DNA from: Kutzneria kofuensis
GTDB lineage: Bacteria > Actinomycetota > Actinomycetes > Mycobacteriales > Pseudonocardiaceae
Length of the DNA stretch: 64,000 nt
Direction of reading: 5' to 3'
NCBI RefSeq assembly: GCF_014203355.1
Contig: NZ_JACHIR010000001.1
Location: 3,970,038-4,034,037, forward strand
In this document: positions 9,748-19,596 of the stretch, piece by piece
Position numbering within the stretch: position 1 is the first letter of the stretch
How the letters are laid out: the number at the start of each line of letters is the position of its first letter
Notes under the pieces: generated by a model
What the model was told of the DNA's origin: nothing
Seen by the model: only the letters and a program-made list of their open reading frames with translations
Database searches by the model: none
Made by a program: the position numbers and the translations under genes

Positions 9748-10377
9748 TCAGCTGCCCCCGCTCTTGCCCGAGCTCCCGTGGCTGGACGACCCGCTGTCGC
9801 CGCCGCTGCTGCTCCCGCTGCTGCCGCTCTTCACGCCGAACCCGCCACGCGAGATGGTCGAGCCGCTGGCGGTCTTCACCGTGGCGTTGCCGCTCGGGGC
9901 GGTGGTCGTGCCGCCGACCGCCCGCTGTCCGATGCCGCCGGAGCCGCCGTAGTAGTAGTGGTACTGCCGGCCGCCGGGGAAGATGAAGAACCCGCCGCCC
10001 GAGTTGTAGTAGCCGCCGTTGCTGGCGAAGTAGGCGGAGTTCGTGTCGCAGTACTGGTCGTCGACGACCACGCCGCTGTCGTCGGTGCAGCGCGCGGTGA
10101 CCGTCTCCGACGGGGTGGACAGCGCGTACGCGGCCGCCACGATGCCGACGAGGCCGACCGTGACGCCGCCGCCGATCATCACCCGCTTGCGGATCTTCTT
10201 CTTGCGCTCGAGGGCGGCCTGCTCGGCCTCTTCGCGCTCGCGCTCCTCCTCGGCCGCCCGCTCCCGCGCCCTGCGCTCCGCGAGCGTGGGCTCACGCGGC
10301 GTGGTCGAGCCGTCCTGGAACCGCATTCGCCCCTGTTTCGGCTGCTCAGCCGCGTCGGGCTGCTCTTCGTCCGCCAT
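9748..10377 (-). CDS. Membrane-anchored Gly-rich protein, DUF1190 (YgiB)-like
   Basis: 209 residues from ATG at 10377. In order: a charged, helix-forming N-terminus (residues about 30-68, mostly E/R/A/K), one membrane helix (about 70-90), two cysteines about a dozen residues apart (in ARCTDD and QYCDTN), and a Gly/Ser/Tyr-rich tail with YHYYYGGSGG, a threonine/proline stretch and SRGGFG. The YYYGGSG and SRGGFG elements recall DUF1190 proteins YgiB/YjfM, the usual partners of YgiC/YjfC ligases; homology is my inference from memory. It heads the triad with the ligase and DUF350 genes. The Gly-rich tail is outside the membrane and might be the ligase target or scaffold. Confidence 0.65.
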   Translation of the reverse strand: MADEEQPDAAEQPKQGRMRFQDGSTTPREPTLAERRARERAAEEEREREEAEQAALERKKKIRKRVMIGGGVTVGLVGIVAAAYALSTPSETVTARCTDDSGVVVDDQYCDTNSAYFASNGGYYNSGGGFFIFPGGRQYHYYYGGSGGIGQRAVGGTTTAPSGNATVKTASGSTISRGGFGVKSGSSGSSSGGDSGSSSHGSSGKSGGS

Positions 10378-10444
10378 GGTCGCCCTCCTGCTGTGCACGG
10401 TACCTACTCCCGGCCCGCCGGTCCGCACGGGCATCATGGTTGTG

Positions 10445-11395
10445 ATGCCTGAAATCGCTGAGTGGTTTCATCCGAAACGGCGGACCGGCCAGACCCGGCT
10501 GCTGATGGTGGGCGCCGTCCTGGGCGCCCTGGTCGTGCTGACGTCGAGCACGCTGTTCTCGTGGCCGGTCAAGGGCCTGTCGGCGACCGCCGCGGCCGAC
10601 GACCCGAACGTGGCGTTCGACGCGCCCGACGGGAGTTGCCTGACCTGGCCGGCCGGCAGCGCCGACATCACGAAGGTGGACTGCTCCGCCAAGCACCTGT
10701 TCGAGATCGCCGGCACCGTCGACCTGACGTCGAAGTACCCGAGCGGCGCGCCGTTCCCGGACGCGACCCTGTGGCAGAAGATCGCCCAGGACAACTGCGG
10801 GCCGGTCGTGTCCAAGTACATGAACGGCAAGCTCGACCCGAACGGCAAGTACACCGCCAACGCCCTCAACCCCACCGCCCAGCAGTGGTCCGGGGGCGCC
10901 CGCACCATTCGCTGCGGAGTGCAGGCCGCCGGGCCCGCCGGGGGCCTGCAGCCCACCACCGGCTCGGCCAGGACCGCCGACCAGTCGGCGATCTACCCCG
11001 TCGGGACGTGCCTGGGCATCAAGGACAAGGCCGTCAGCGACCCCGTGCCCTGCACCTCCGAGCACGCGTACGAGATCGTCGGCATCGTCGACCTGAAGTC
11101 TCAGTTCCCGGACGGCTTCCCGGCCGAGGACAAGCAGCAGACCGCGCTGTCCGAGCGCTGCGTGAAGGCGGCCAACGACTACACCGGCGGCTTCGACCTC
11201 AGCAAGAACAAGCTTGGGCTGACCTGGGACAACATCAAGCAGGAGAGCTGGAACCTGGGCTCGACCAAGGTCAACTGCAAGATCGGCCAGAAGCTCGAGG
11301 ACGGCAGCGGGCTGCAGAGCATCACCAACTCGGTCAAGGGCGTCGGCGGCGGCGCGGCCGCCACGTCGACCAGCGCTCCCCCGGCCGGCGGCTGA
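10445..11395 (+). CDS. Septum-formation-domain membrane protein
   Basis: 316 residues from ATG at 10445 (in-frame starts also at 10436 and 10442). One membrane helix is at about residues 20-42; the rest is extracytoplasmic. Two related domains follow, each with spaced cysteines and the pattern Cxx..VPCxxxHxxE: DCSAKHLFEIAGTVDL in the first and VPCTSEHAYEIVGIVDL in the second. This is the 'septum formation' domain fold seen in many actinobacterial membrane proteins. The tail is Gly/Ala/Thr/Pro rich. It is translationally coupled (TGATG) to the metallopeptidase gene. The precise role is unknown. Confidence 0.8.
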   Translation: MPEIAEWFHPKRRTGQTRLLMVGAVLGALVVLTSSTLFSWPVKGLSATAAADDPNVAFDAPDGSCLTWPAGSADITKVDCSAKHLFEIAGTVDLTSKYPSGAPFPDATLWQKIAQDNCGPVVSKYMNGKLDPNGKYTANALNPTAQQWSGGARTIRCGVQAAGPAGGLQPTTGSARTADQSAIYPVGTCLGIKDKAVSDPVPCTSEHAYEIVGIVDLKSQFPDGFPAEDKQQTALSERCVKAANDYTGGFDLSKNKLGLTWDNIKQESWNLGSTKVNCKIGQKLEDGSGLQSITNSVKGVGGGAAATSTSAPPAGG

Positions 11396-11745
11396 TGGCG
11401 TTCACCATGACCGACCGCCGCTTCGACGAGCTGGTCGGCGACGCACTGGACCTCGTCCCGCCGCGGCTGGCCGAGGCCATGGACAACGTGGTGATCCTGG
11501 TCGAGGACCGCAATCCCGAGGAGCCGTCCCTGCTCGGGCTGTACCACGGCATCGCCCTGACCGAGCGGACCAGTCATTACGGATTCGCCCTGCCGGACCA
11601 GATCTTCATCTACCGGCAGGCGATCCTGGACATCTGCGAGACCGAGGACGACGTCGTCGACGAGATCGCGGTGACCGTGGTGCACGAGATCGCCCACCAC
11701 TTCGGCATCGACGACAACACCCTGCACGACCTCGGCTGGGGCTAG
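11395..11745 (+). CDS. Minimal zincin metallopeptidase (DUF1025 type)
   Basis: 116 residues, start ATG at 11395 overlapping the previous stop by one base. The zinc site VVHEIAHHFGIDD lies near residue 98 (HExxH with the third ligand just after), which is the small metallopeptidase family PF06262. The protein is almost nothing but the catalytic domain. Substrate unknown. It is convergent with the histidine phosphatase gene with no bases between the stop codons. The same neighbour set occurs in mycobacteria (Rv3835-Rv3836). Confidence 0.9.
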   Translation: MAFTMTDRRFDELVGDALDLVPPRLAEAMDNVVILVEDRNPEEPSLLGLYHGIALTERTSHYGFALPDQIFIYRQAILDICETEDDVVDEIAVTVVHEIAHHFGIDDNTLHDLGWG

Positions 11746-12372
11746 TCAGTTCACCGTGGCGCCGGCCCATTCCAGGCAGCGCCAGCCGGTGGGCGACGAG
11801 TCGTCGGCCTCCAGGACAACCCGGCCGCCGTTGTGCAGCAGGTGCTGGTCGGCCAGTTCGGCGTCGACGTTCGGGGAAAGGGCGAACGAGGAGATGCGGA
11901 TGGCGGCGCCGTGGCTGACGAGCACGACAACGCCGTCCTCGTGACGGGACCGAATGCCGGCGACGACGGGCAGGAACCGGTCGAGGACCTGCTGGGCGGA
12001 CTCGCCGCCGGGCATCGGCACGTCGAGCTCGGCGGAGCGGGTCCAGCGGTGGAACACGGCGAAGAAGGCGGCCATGGCGTCGGGGTCGTTGCGGCACTCG
12101 AGGTCGCCGACGAAGGCCTCGTGCACGCCCTCGACGACCTGAACGTCCAGGCCGTGGGCGGCGGCGATGGGGGCGGCGGTCTGCTGGGCCCGGACGGCCA
12201 CGCTGGCGTAGACGGCGACGACCGGCAGGGCGGCGAGCGCGTCGGCGACGGCGGCGGCCTGCTGGCGGCCGAGGTCGGTCAGCGGCGGCCCGGGCGGGCG
12301 GGAGTCAAGCGAGTTGACGACGTTGGACGGGGTCTGGCCATGCCGGACGAGCACCAACCGCAGGGCGGTCAC
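11746..12372 (-). CDS. Histidine phosphatase superfamily (phosphoglycerate-mutase-like)
   Basis: 208 residues from GTG at 12372, which overlaps the pheA stop (GTGA). The phosphohistidine loop LVLVRHGQTPSNV is at the N-terminus, and the second catalytic histidine is in VVLVSHGAAIRI near residue 155; an acid residue appears in VHEAFVGDLE. The protein is a monomeric histidine phosphatase rather than a true glycolytic mutase; substrate is not known. Coupling to pheA suggests co-transcription with phenylalanine synthesis, as in mycobacteria (Rv3837c-Rv3838c). Confidence 0.9.
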   Translation of the reverse strand: MTALRLVLVRHGQTPSNVVNSLDSRPPGPPLTDLGRQQAAAVADALAALPVVAVYASVAVRAQQTAAPIAAAHGLDVQVVEGVHEAFVGDLECRNDPDAMAAFFAVFHRWTRSAELDVPMPGGESAQQVLDRFLPVVAGIRSRHEDGVVVLVSHGAAIRISSFALSPNVDAELADQHLLHNGGRVVLEADDSSPTGWRCLEWAGATVN

Positions 12373-13289
12373 GCGCTCTCCCCGCGCCGGATGGCGGCCA
12401 GCCACTCGCCGGCGGCCTCGAAGTCCGCGTCGGTGGTGGGGCTGCCGACGACCGTCGGCTCCTTGTCCGTGCGCGGATACGACCCGAGGAACCGCACCTC
12501 GATGCAGCGCCGGTGCAGCGCGGCCAGGGCATCGCCGATGCGCTGCTCGGCCACGTGCCCCTCGACGTCGAGGTAGAAGCGGTAGGTGCCGAACAGCTCC
12601 CGGGTGGGCCGCGCCTCCAGGCGGGTCAGGTTGATCTTCCGCAGCGCCAGCTCGTGCAGCACGTCGGACAGCGCGCCGACCTCGTTCGGCGTGACGGCGA
12701 CCAGCGAGGTGCGGTCCGCGCCGGTGGGCGCCGGCACGTTGCCGGGCTTGGCCAGCAGCAGGAACCGGGTCTTCGCGTCCTTCACGTCGCCGAGCCCCGT
12801 GACCAGCTCGGTGAGCGGATAGTGCAGCGCGGCCACCGGCGCGCTCACGGCGGCGTCGAACGCCCCGGCCAGCACCTCCTTGGCCGCGGCGGCGGTGGAG
12901 CCGGTGGCGATGGCGGTGGCCTTGGGCAGGTTGGTCTCCAGCCACTCCCGGACCTGGGCCAGCGCGTGCGGGTGGCTGGCCACGGTGCGGATCTCGTCCA
13001 GCCCCGTGCCGGGCCGCGCCAGCAGGGTGAACTGCACCTGGAGCACGTGCTCGGCGACGGCCACGACGGGCTCGCCCAGCGCCAGCGCGTCCATGGTCGC
13101 CGGCACCGCGCCCTCGACCGAGTTCTCCACCGGCACGCAGCCCCGCTCGACCTCGCCCGCGCGCACGGCGGCGACGACCGCCGGAATGGTGCCGAACGGG
13201 ACGAACTCGTCGGATTCGGGATCGGCCAGCCGGCGCACGGCCTGCTCGGTGAACGTTCCCTGCGGTCCGAAATAGCCGATGCGCGCCAC
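12369..13289 (-). CDS. pheA: Prephenate dehydratase
   Basis: 306 residues from GTG at 13289. The catalytic domain begins IGYFGPQGTFTEQAVRR and contains the DAKTRFLLL segment with the catalytic TRF motif near residue 185. An ACT domain follows (about 205-285) with EARPTRELFGTYRFYLD, close to the usual ESRP phenylalanine-binding motif. It converts prephenate to phenylpyruvate in phenylalanine synthesis and is probably feedback-inhibited by Phe through the ACT domain. No chorismate mutase domain is fused. It is the first gene of a coupled pair with the histidine phosphatase. Confidence 0.95.
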   Translation of the reverse strand: MARIGYFGPQGTFTEQAVRRLADPESDEFVPFGTIPAVVAAVRAGEVERGCVPVENSVEGAVPATMDALALGEPVVAVAEHVLQVQFTLLARPGTGLDEIRTVASHPHALAQVREWLETNLPKATAIATGSTAAAAKEVLAGAFDAAVSAPVAALHYPLTELVTGLGDVKDAKTRFLLLAKPGNVPAPTGADRTSLVAVTPNEVGALSDVLHELALRKINLTRLEARPTRELFGTYRFYLDVEGHVAEQRIGDALAALHRRCIEVRFLGSYPRTDKEPTVVGSPTTDADFEAAGEWLAAIRRGESA

Positions 13290-13401
13290 GGCGACACCCT
13301 ACGACGCGCTGGCGAGCCGTTGGCGTTGAGGCATATATCACCCACTCGGACGGTGGCCTCCCCAGTTACGCGGCGTGTCGGTCGCCTGCAATGCTTGGGC
13401 T

Positions 13402-13998
13402 GTGACCGACGACCCGGAGGGCGACCTGGCCACTCCGCCGCTCGAACTCGTGCTCTGCGCCGTGGAGGCGCCCCTGGCGCGGGCGTGGCTGACCGTCGCC
13501 GAGAACCGCCCCGGCATCCGCGTGCATCCCGGATCCGTGCTGGACATCGAGGCGCAGGCCGTGGTCAGCCCGGCGAACTCGTTCGGCTGGATGCGCGGCG
13601 GCATCGACGCGCTCTACTCCCGGGCCTTCCCCGAGGTGGAGCAGAACGTCCGCAGCGGTGTGCTCGCCTACCACGGCGGCGAACTTCCCGTGGGTGAGGC
13701 CATCATCGTGCCAACGGGTGAAGCCGCGCCCGAATGGATGATCAGCGCACCCACCATGCGTGAGCCCGGCGAGCAGCTGCCGGCCGACACCGTGAACCCG
13801 TTCCTGGCCGCCCGCGCGGTGTTCCGGCTGTGGCTGCACGCCCGGCTGGAGACCGGTGTCCCGGTGCGCGAGGCCGTCCGCACGATCGCCATGCCCGGCC
13901 TCGGCACCGGTGTGGGCGAGGTGGAGCCGCAGACCTGCGCCCGGCAGGTGGCGGCCGCGTGGGACGAGGTCTTCAGCGAGCTGCCGACGGGCAGCTAG
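13402..13998 (+). CDS. Macro-domain protein
   Basis: 198 residues from GTG at 13402 (an in-frame GTG at 13375 would add nine). The macro fold is shown by VVSPANSFGWMRGGIDALYS near residue 50, where the conserved Asn and Gly-rich loop bind ADP-ribose, and by AMPGLGTGVGEV near residue 160, the second phosphate loop. It likely binds or hydrolyses ADP-ribose derivatives, such as O-acetyl-ADP-ribose or ADP-ribosylated protein. It stands alone and overlaps the convergent GNAT gene by 4 bp. No ADP-ribosyltransferase partner is visible nearby. Confidence 0.88.
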   Translation: MTDDPEGDLATPPLELVLCAVEAPLARAWLTVAENRPGIRVHPGSVLDIEAQAVVSPANSFGWMRGGIDALYSRAFPEVEQNVRSGVLAYHGGELPVGEAIIVPTGEAAPEWMISAPTMREPGEQLPADTVNPFLAARAVFRLWLHARLETGVPVREAVRTIAMPGLGTGVGEVEPQTCARQVAAAWDEVFSELPTGS

Positions 13999-14498
13999 GT
14001 CTGTTGACTGCCCAGTTCCCGGGCCAGTTCGAGCTCGTCGTGCAGCGGGATGTCGTAGTGGCCGATCTCGGGGATCTGCGGCTTGAGCCGCCGCGCCTCG
14101 TCGGCCGCGCCCGGTCGCACGGCGATCAGGCGGAAGTCCCGGCGCTGGTAGAAGCGCAGCGCGTCCAGGTTGTCGTTGGTGGTGGTGACGACCAGCCTGC
14201 GCACCTGCCGCCGCCGCGCCTCGTCGGCGACGGCGGTGACCAGCGCCGAGCCGACGCCCCCGTTGGGCGTCACGGCGTCGATGGTGACGATCTCCAGCGC
14301 GTCGCCGCTGACGTCGTAGGTGAGCAGGCCGGCGAGCCGGCCGTCCCGCACCGCGACCAAGCCCGGCAGCTCGGCCGGCCGGAACACGGTGCCGTGCGCG
14401 ACGGCGGTGGCTGCTCCCCAGCGGCTGGCGATGAACCGGCCCAGCGCCGGCCGGTCCGTGTTCACGACGGGCTTGATCCGCAGCGTGTTCTCGGCCAC
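13995..14498 (-). CDS. GNAT-family N-acetyltransferase
   Basis: 167 residues from GTG at 14498. The acetyl-CoA loop is TPNGGVGSALVTAVADEARR near residue 80 (R/Q-x-x-G-x-G/A variant with NGGVGSA), preceded by a beta strand that ends in EIVTIDAV and followed by NLDALRFYQRRDFRL, typical of motif B. It acetylates an unknown amine. It is convergent with the macro-domain gene, overlapping by 4 bp, and divergent from the response regulator 47 bp away. Confidence 0.88.
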   Translation of the reverse strand: MAENTLRIKPVVNTDRPALGRFIASRWGAATAVAHGTVFRPAELPGLVAVRDGRLAGLLTYDVSGDALEIVTIDAVTPNGGVGSALVTAVADEARRRQVRRLVVTTTNDNLDALRFYQRRDFRLIAVRPGAADEARRLKPQIPEIGHYDIPLHDELELARELGSQQT

Positions 14499-14545
14499 CC
14501 GTCAACGGTGTCACACGGAATCGGCCTTCGGGCTACCTTGTGTGG

Positions 14546-15178
14546 GTGACGGTCAGCGTGTTGCTCGTCGACGACCACGAGATCGTCCGGCGCGGCCTGC
14601 GGGACCTGCTCGACAGCGAGGCCGACATCGAGGTGGTCGCCGAGGCCGGCGGCGTCGGCGAGGCCCTCGTGCTGGCCCAGGCCCGCCGTCCGGACGTGGC
14701 GGTGGTCGACATGCGCCTGCCCGACGGCGACGGCGTCACGCTGTGCCGGGACCTGCGGGCGCTCACCGACGGTCCCCGCTGCCTGGTGCTGACCGCGTTC
14801 GACGACGAAGAGGCCCTGGTCAACGCCATCCTCGCCGGCGCGTCCGGCTATCTGCTCAAGCAGGTCCGCGGCCAGGACCTGGTGCAGGCCGTCCGTGAGG
14901 TCGCTGCCGGCCGGTCGCTGCTCGATCCCGTGACGACCGCTCACGTGCTGGAGCGCATGCGCCGCCCGGTGCCGACCGACGAGCTGGCGGCGCTGACCGA
15001 GCAGGAGCGCAAGGTCCTCACGCTCATCGGCGACGGCCTGACCAACCGCCAGATCGCGGAACGGCTGTTCCTGGCCGAGAAGACGGTCAAGAACTACGTG
15101 ACGGCGGTGCTGGCCAAGCTGGGCATGGAGCGCCGGACCCAGGCGGCGGCCTGGGTGGCGAAGAGGTCTAGGGACTAG
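14546..15178 (+). CDS. NarL/DevR-type response regulator
   Basis: 210 residues from GTG at 14546 (GTG at 14540 is an alternative). The receiver domain starts VSVLLVDDHEIVRRGL with the phosphoacceptor Asp in VAVVDMRLPDGDG near residue 55 and the conserved Lys in GYLLKQVRGQDLV. A LuxR-type helix-turn-helix follows at about residues 145-205 (LTEQERKVLTLIGDGLTNRQIAERLFLAEKTVKNYV read in pieces). It would bind DNA as a dimer. It converges on the GAF histidine kinase gene, whose reading frame is co-linear with cydABDC, suggesting a DevRS-like redox pair controlling the cyd genes. Confidence 0.9.
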   Translation: MTVSVLLVDDHEIVRRGLRDLLDSEADIEVVAEAGGVGEALVLAQARRPDVAVVDMRLPDGDGVTLCRDLRALTDGPRCLVLTAFDDEEALVNAILAGASGYLLKQVRGQDLVQAVREVAAGRSLLDPVTTAHVLERMRRPVPTDELAALTEQERKVLTLIGDGLTNRQIAERLFLAEKTVKNYVTAVLAKLGMERRTQAAAWVAKRSRD

Positions 15179-15207
15179 AGCGGCCCAACAGCGCCCGCCC
15201 AGTCCGG

Positions 15208-16335
<1,128 letters not shown>

Positions 16336-16341
16336 TCGAGC

Positions 16342-19300
16342 CTAGACCGCCTCTCGCTGGCGCAGCCGGATCGTGCCGTCGCTCACCTCGATCAGCAGGT
16401 CGGCCTCGGCCGCCTCGTCGAGTCGGTGGGTGACGTGCACGACGGTACGGCCGGCCAGCCGGGTCCGCAGCCGCTGCCGCAACGCATCCGCGGTCGGCTC
16501 GTCCAGGTGCGCGGTCGGCTCGTCCAGCAGCACCAGGCCGGCGTGGTCGGCGCGCAGCAGGGCACGGGCCATGGCCAGCCGCTGCGCCTCACCGCCGGAC
16601 ACCGCCGCGCCGCCGGTGCCGACGACCACGTCCAGCCGGTCGGTCCAGGCGTCGAGCTGGGCGTCGCGCAGCGCTTCGCGCAGTCGGTCGTCGTCGGCCT
16701 CGGGATCGCCCAGCCGCAGGTTCTCCCGCACGGTCGTGGACACCAGCTGGGGCTCCTGCGGGCACCACGACACGATGTCCGGCACCTCGGCCACGCCGCG
16801 CTCGGGGGTGAGGAAACCCAGCAGCAGCGCCATCAGCGTGGACTTGCCAGCGCCGGACGGCCCGACCACGGCGACGTGACTGCCGGCCGGCACGTCCAGG
16901 TCGACGCCGCGCAGCGCCGGCCGCTCGGCCCCAGGCCAGCGCACGTCCACGCCGGCCAGGTGGATTCCGTACTCCGCCCCCGGCTTTCGCCCGTCCACTC
17001 CGGCCGGACGAACTTCCCGCTCCGTGCTGGTGTTGCGGGGAGAAGGGCTCTCCCGACGAGTCGAGCCCCCCTCCCCGCAAGTCCCGGTCAGCTCAGTGAC
17101 CCGCTGATGGGCGGACCTCAGGGCACCCCACTGCTGAGCTGCCGGGGGGATGGCCGCGACCGCCTCGGTCGTGGCCAACGGCACCAGTGCCAACAACGGC
17201 ACCAGCACCGGGTCGAGCCCGGTGGCCGAGGCGGCCAGCCAGGCGCAGATCAGGGTCGCCACACCGATCGAGCCGGTGACGAGAGCGTTTGCCGCGCCCG
17301 CGCCGAGCGCCTGCCGGCGGGCGGTGGCGGCCAGCTCGGCGTCCGCGGCGGCGAGTTCGGCGCGTCGGCGGCGGACCGCGCCGAAGGCGATCAGGTCGGG
17401 CGCGGCGTCGAACAGGGTGAGCACCTTGGCGGCGACATCTCGCCGGCCGGCGGCCAACGCCGAAGTCGCCCGCCGCTCCACGAGCAGGGCCACGGCCGGC
17501 CCACCGACGCCGGCGACGAGCAGCGCGACCGCCAGCACCGCGCCGGCGGCGGGCAGCACGGCCGTCTCCAGGGCGACCGCGCCGACGGCGATGAGCAGGC
17601 CGACCAGCGGCGGAACCAGCACGCGGGGCACCAGGTCCCGCACGGTGTCGGTGTCGTCGACCAGCCGCTGCACGCCGTCGGTGCGGCGCAGTGCGGTGGT
17701 GCGGGCCGGGCCGATGCGGACCAGGGCCGCCCACAGCTGCCCGCGCAGGCTGCCGCCGAGCCGGAACGCGGCGTCGTGGGTCACCAGGCGCTCCACGTAG
17801 CGCAGCGCCCCCTTGCCCAGGCCGAAGGCCCGCACCGCGACCACGGCGACCGCGAGCGCGGCCTCCGGCGGTTGCTGGGACGCGCGGGCGATCAGCCAGG
17901 CTGCGGTGGCGGTCAGCGCGATACCACTGCCCACGGCCAGCACACCGAGCAGGACGCCGATCATGGACCGGCGGTTCACCAGGTCGGCGATGCGTGCCTT
18001 GGGCGGTGCCAAGGCCGCCTTGGTGGCGTTCGCGACCGTGCCGGCGACCACGGCGGCGTCCTCCGGCGCGGCGATCCGGTGCGTGGCCAGCAGCACGCCC
18101 ACGCCCTTGTCGGCGGCGTCGGCGACGGCCGTCATGACCAGGCCGGCGGTGGCCGGGTCCAGGTGCGCGGTCGGCTCGTCCAGCAGCAGCCAGCGCGCCC
18201 CCTGTTCCACGCGCAGCAGCGCGCGGGCGATGGCCACCCGCTGCCGCTCACCCGTGGACAGCTCCACGATCGGGCGCTCCAGCAGGTGCGCCGCGCCCAC
18301 CCGGGCAGCCACGCCGGCCACGTCGCCGCCGACCAGGGCCAGCTCGTCCGCGACGATCTCGGCGCTGAAGGCCGGGCGCTGCGGCACCCAGGCCACCTGC
18401 CGTCGCCAAGTCGACAAATCCACTGTAGACAGATCGACACCGCCGACCGTCACCCGGCCCCGCGTCGGCCGCACGAAACCGAGCAGCACGGCCAGCGTCG
18501 TCGATTTCCCCGCGCCACTGGGCGAATCCAGCCGGGTGATGTGTCCTGATCGGACGGTGAACGAGGCCCCGTCGGGCGCGAGTTGGCCGCGCCGCTCCAC
18601 CGAGAGCCGGTCAACGGTGATCTCGCCGTCGGCGATCTCGCCGCGGTGATGGTCGACGGCTTCGATCTCGGCGACGCGGCGCACCGCCTCCAGCCCGTCC
18701 TCGCTGGCGTGGAAGGCCGCGCCCGCGGAGCGCAGCGGCAGGTAGCACTCGGGCGTCAGCACCAGCACGAGCAGCCCGGTGGCCAGGCCGAGCGTGCCGC
18801 CGACCAGCCGCAGCCCGATGTCCACGGCGACCAGCGCGACCGACAGCGTGGCAATGGTCTCCAGCGCGAACGCCGACAGGAAGGCCACCCGCAGCGTCGC
18901 CCCGGTGGCCTTGCGGTGCTGCTCCCCGACCCGGCGCACCGCCTCGGCCTGCGCCTCGGCCCGGCCGAACGCGGTCAGCACCGGCAGCGCGCGCACCAGC
19001 TCCAGCAGGTGCCCGGACAGCCGTGCGGTGGCATCCGCCGACTTCGCCGTGCGCTGCTCGGTGTAGCGGCCGATGAGGATGGCGAACAACGGGATCAGCG
19101 GCACCGTGACGGCGATCAGCACCGCCGACTGCACGTCCGTGTACAACACGGCCAGGCCCACCAGCAGCGGCACCACGGCGGCGGTCACCAGCGCCGGCAG
19201 GTAGCGGGTGAAGTACGCGTCCAAGGCGTCCAAACCCTTGGTGGCCAATACGGTCAGCTCGGCCGGGCCACGCGTGGCAATCCACTCCGGACCGTGCGCC

Positions 19301-19596
19301 ATGGCCCGGTCCAACGCCCGCGCCCGCAGTTCCTCCTTGGCCCCGGCGGCGGCCCGGGCCGACATCGTGTCCAGCGCCCACACCAGCGCCGAGCGGGCCA
19401 CCACCGCGCCCGCCAGCAGCGCGAACGGCCGGTCGCCGTGCCCGGTGACCACGGAGGCGAGCACCGAGGACAGCGCCCACGCCTGCGCCACCACGGCGAC
19501 GGCGTTGAGCACCGAGAGCAGGCCGCACACCACCAGCGCGCGGCGTGTGGTCGGCGACAGCGCCGGCAGATCTCCCAGCGGTCCGCGGCGGCTCAC
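16342..19596 (-). CDS. cydDC: CydDC fusion, thiol reductant ABC exporter
   Basis: 1084 residues from GTG at 19596, overlapping the cydB stop (GTGA). The protein is two complete ABC half-transporters in one chain: membrane domain, then nucleotide-binding domain with Walker A SPSGAGKSTTL near residue 360 and signature LSTGERQR; then a second membrane domain and Walker A GPSGAGKSTLM near residue 915 with VSGGEAQR. In E. coli CydD and CydC are separate and export cysteine/glutathione or supply haem for cytochrome bd assembly; a single fused chain is the known actinobacterial form. It follows cydA and cydB in one operon. Confidence 0.95.
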   Translation of the reverse strand: MSRRGPLGDLPALSPTTRRALVVCGLLSVLNAVAVVAQAWALSSVLASVVTGHGDRPFALLAGAVVARSALVWALDTMSARAAAGAKEELRARALDRAMAHGPEWIATRGPAELTVLATKGLDALDAYFTRYLPALVTAAVVPLLVGLAVLYTDVQSAVLIAVTVPLIPLFAILIGRYTEQRTAKSADATARLSGHLLELVRALPVLTAFGRAEAQAEAVRRVGEQHRKATGATLRVAFLSAFALETIATLSVALVAVDIGLRLVGGTLGLATGLLVLVLTPECYLPLRSAGAAFHASEDGLEAVRRVAEIEAVDHHRGEIADGEITVDRLSVERRGQLAPDGASFTVRSGHITRLDSPSGAGKSTTLAVLLGFVRPTRGRVTVGGVDLSTVDLSTWRRQVAWVPQRPAFSAEIVADELALVGGDVAGVAARVGAAHLLERPIVELSTGERQRVAIARALLRVEQGARWLLLDEPTAHLDPATAGLVMTAVADAADKGVGVLLATHRIAAPEDAAVVAGTVANATKAALAPPKARIADLVNRRSMIGVLLGVLAVGSGIALTATAAWLIARASQQPPEAALAVAVVAVRAFGLGKGALRYVERLVTHDAAFRLGGSLRGQLWAALVRIGPARTTALRRTDGVQRLVDDTDTVRDLVPRVLVPPLVGLLIAVGAVALETAVLPAAGAVLAVALLVAGVGGPAVALLVERRATSALAAGRRDVAAKVLTLFDAAPDLIAFGAVRRRRAELAAADAELAATARRQALGAGAANALVTGSIGVATLICAWLAASATGLDPVLVPLLALVPLATTEAVAAIPPAAQQWGALRSAHQRVTELTGTCGEGGSTRRESPSPRNTSTEREVRPAGVDGRKPGAEYGIHLAGVDVRWPGAERPALRGVDLDVPAGSHVAVVGPSGAGKSTLMALLLGFLTPERGVAEVPDIVSWCPQEPQLVSTTVRENLRLGDPEADDDRLREALRDAQLDAWTDRLDVVVGTGGAAVSGGEAQRLAMARALLRADHAGLVLLDEPTAHLDEPTADALRQRLRTRLAGRTVVHVTHRLDEAAEADLLIEVSDGTIRLRQREAV

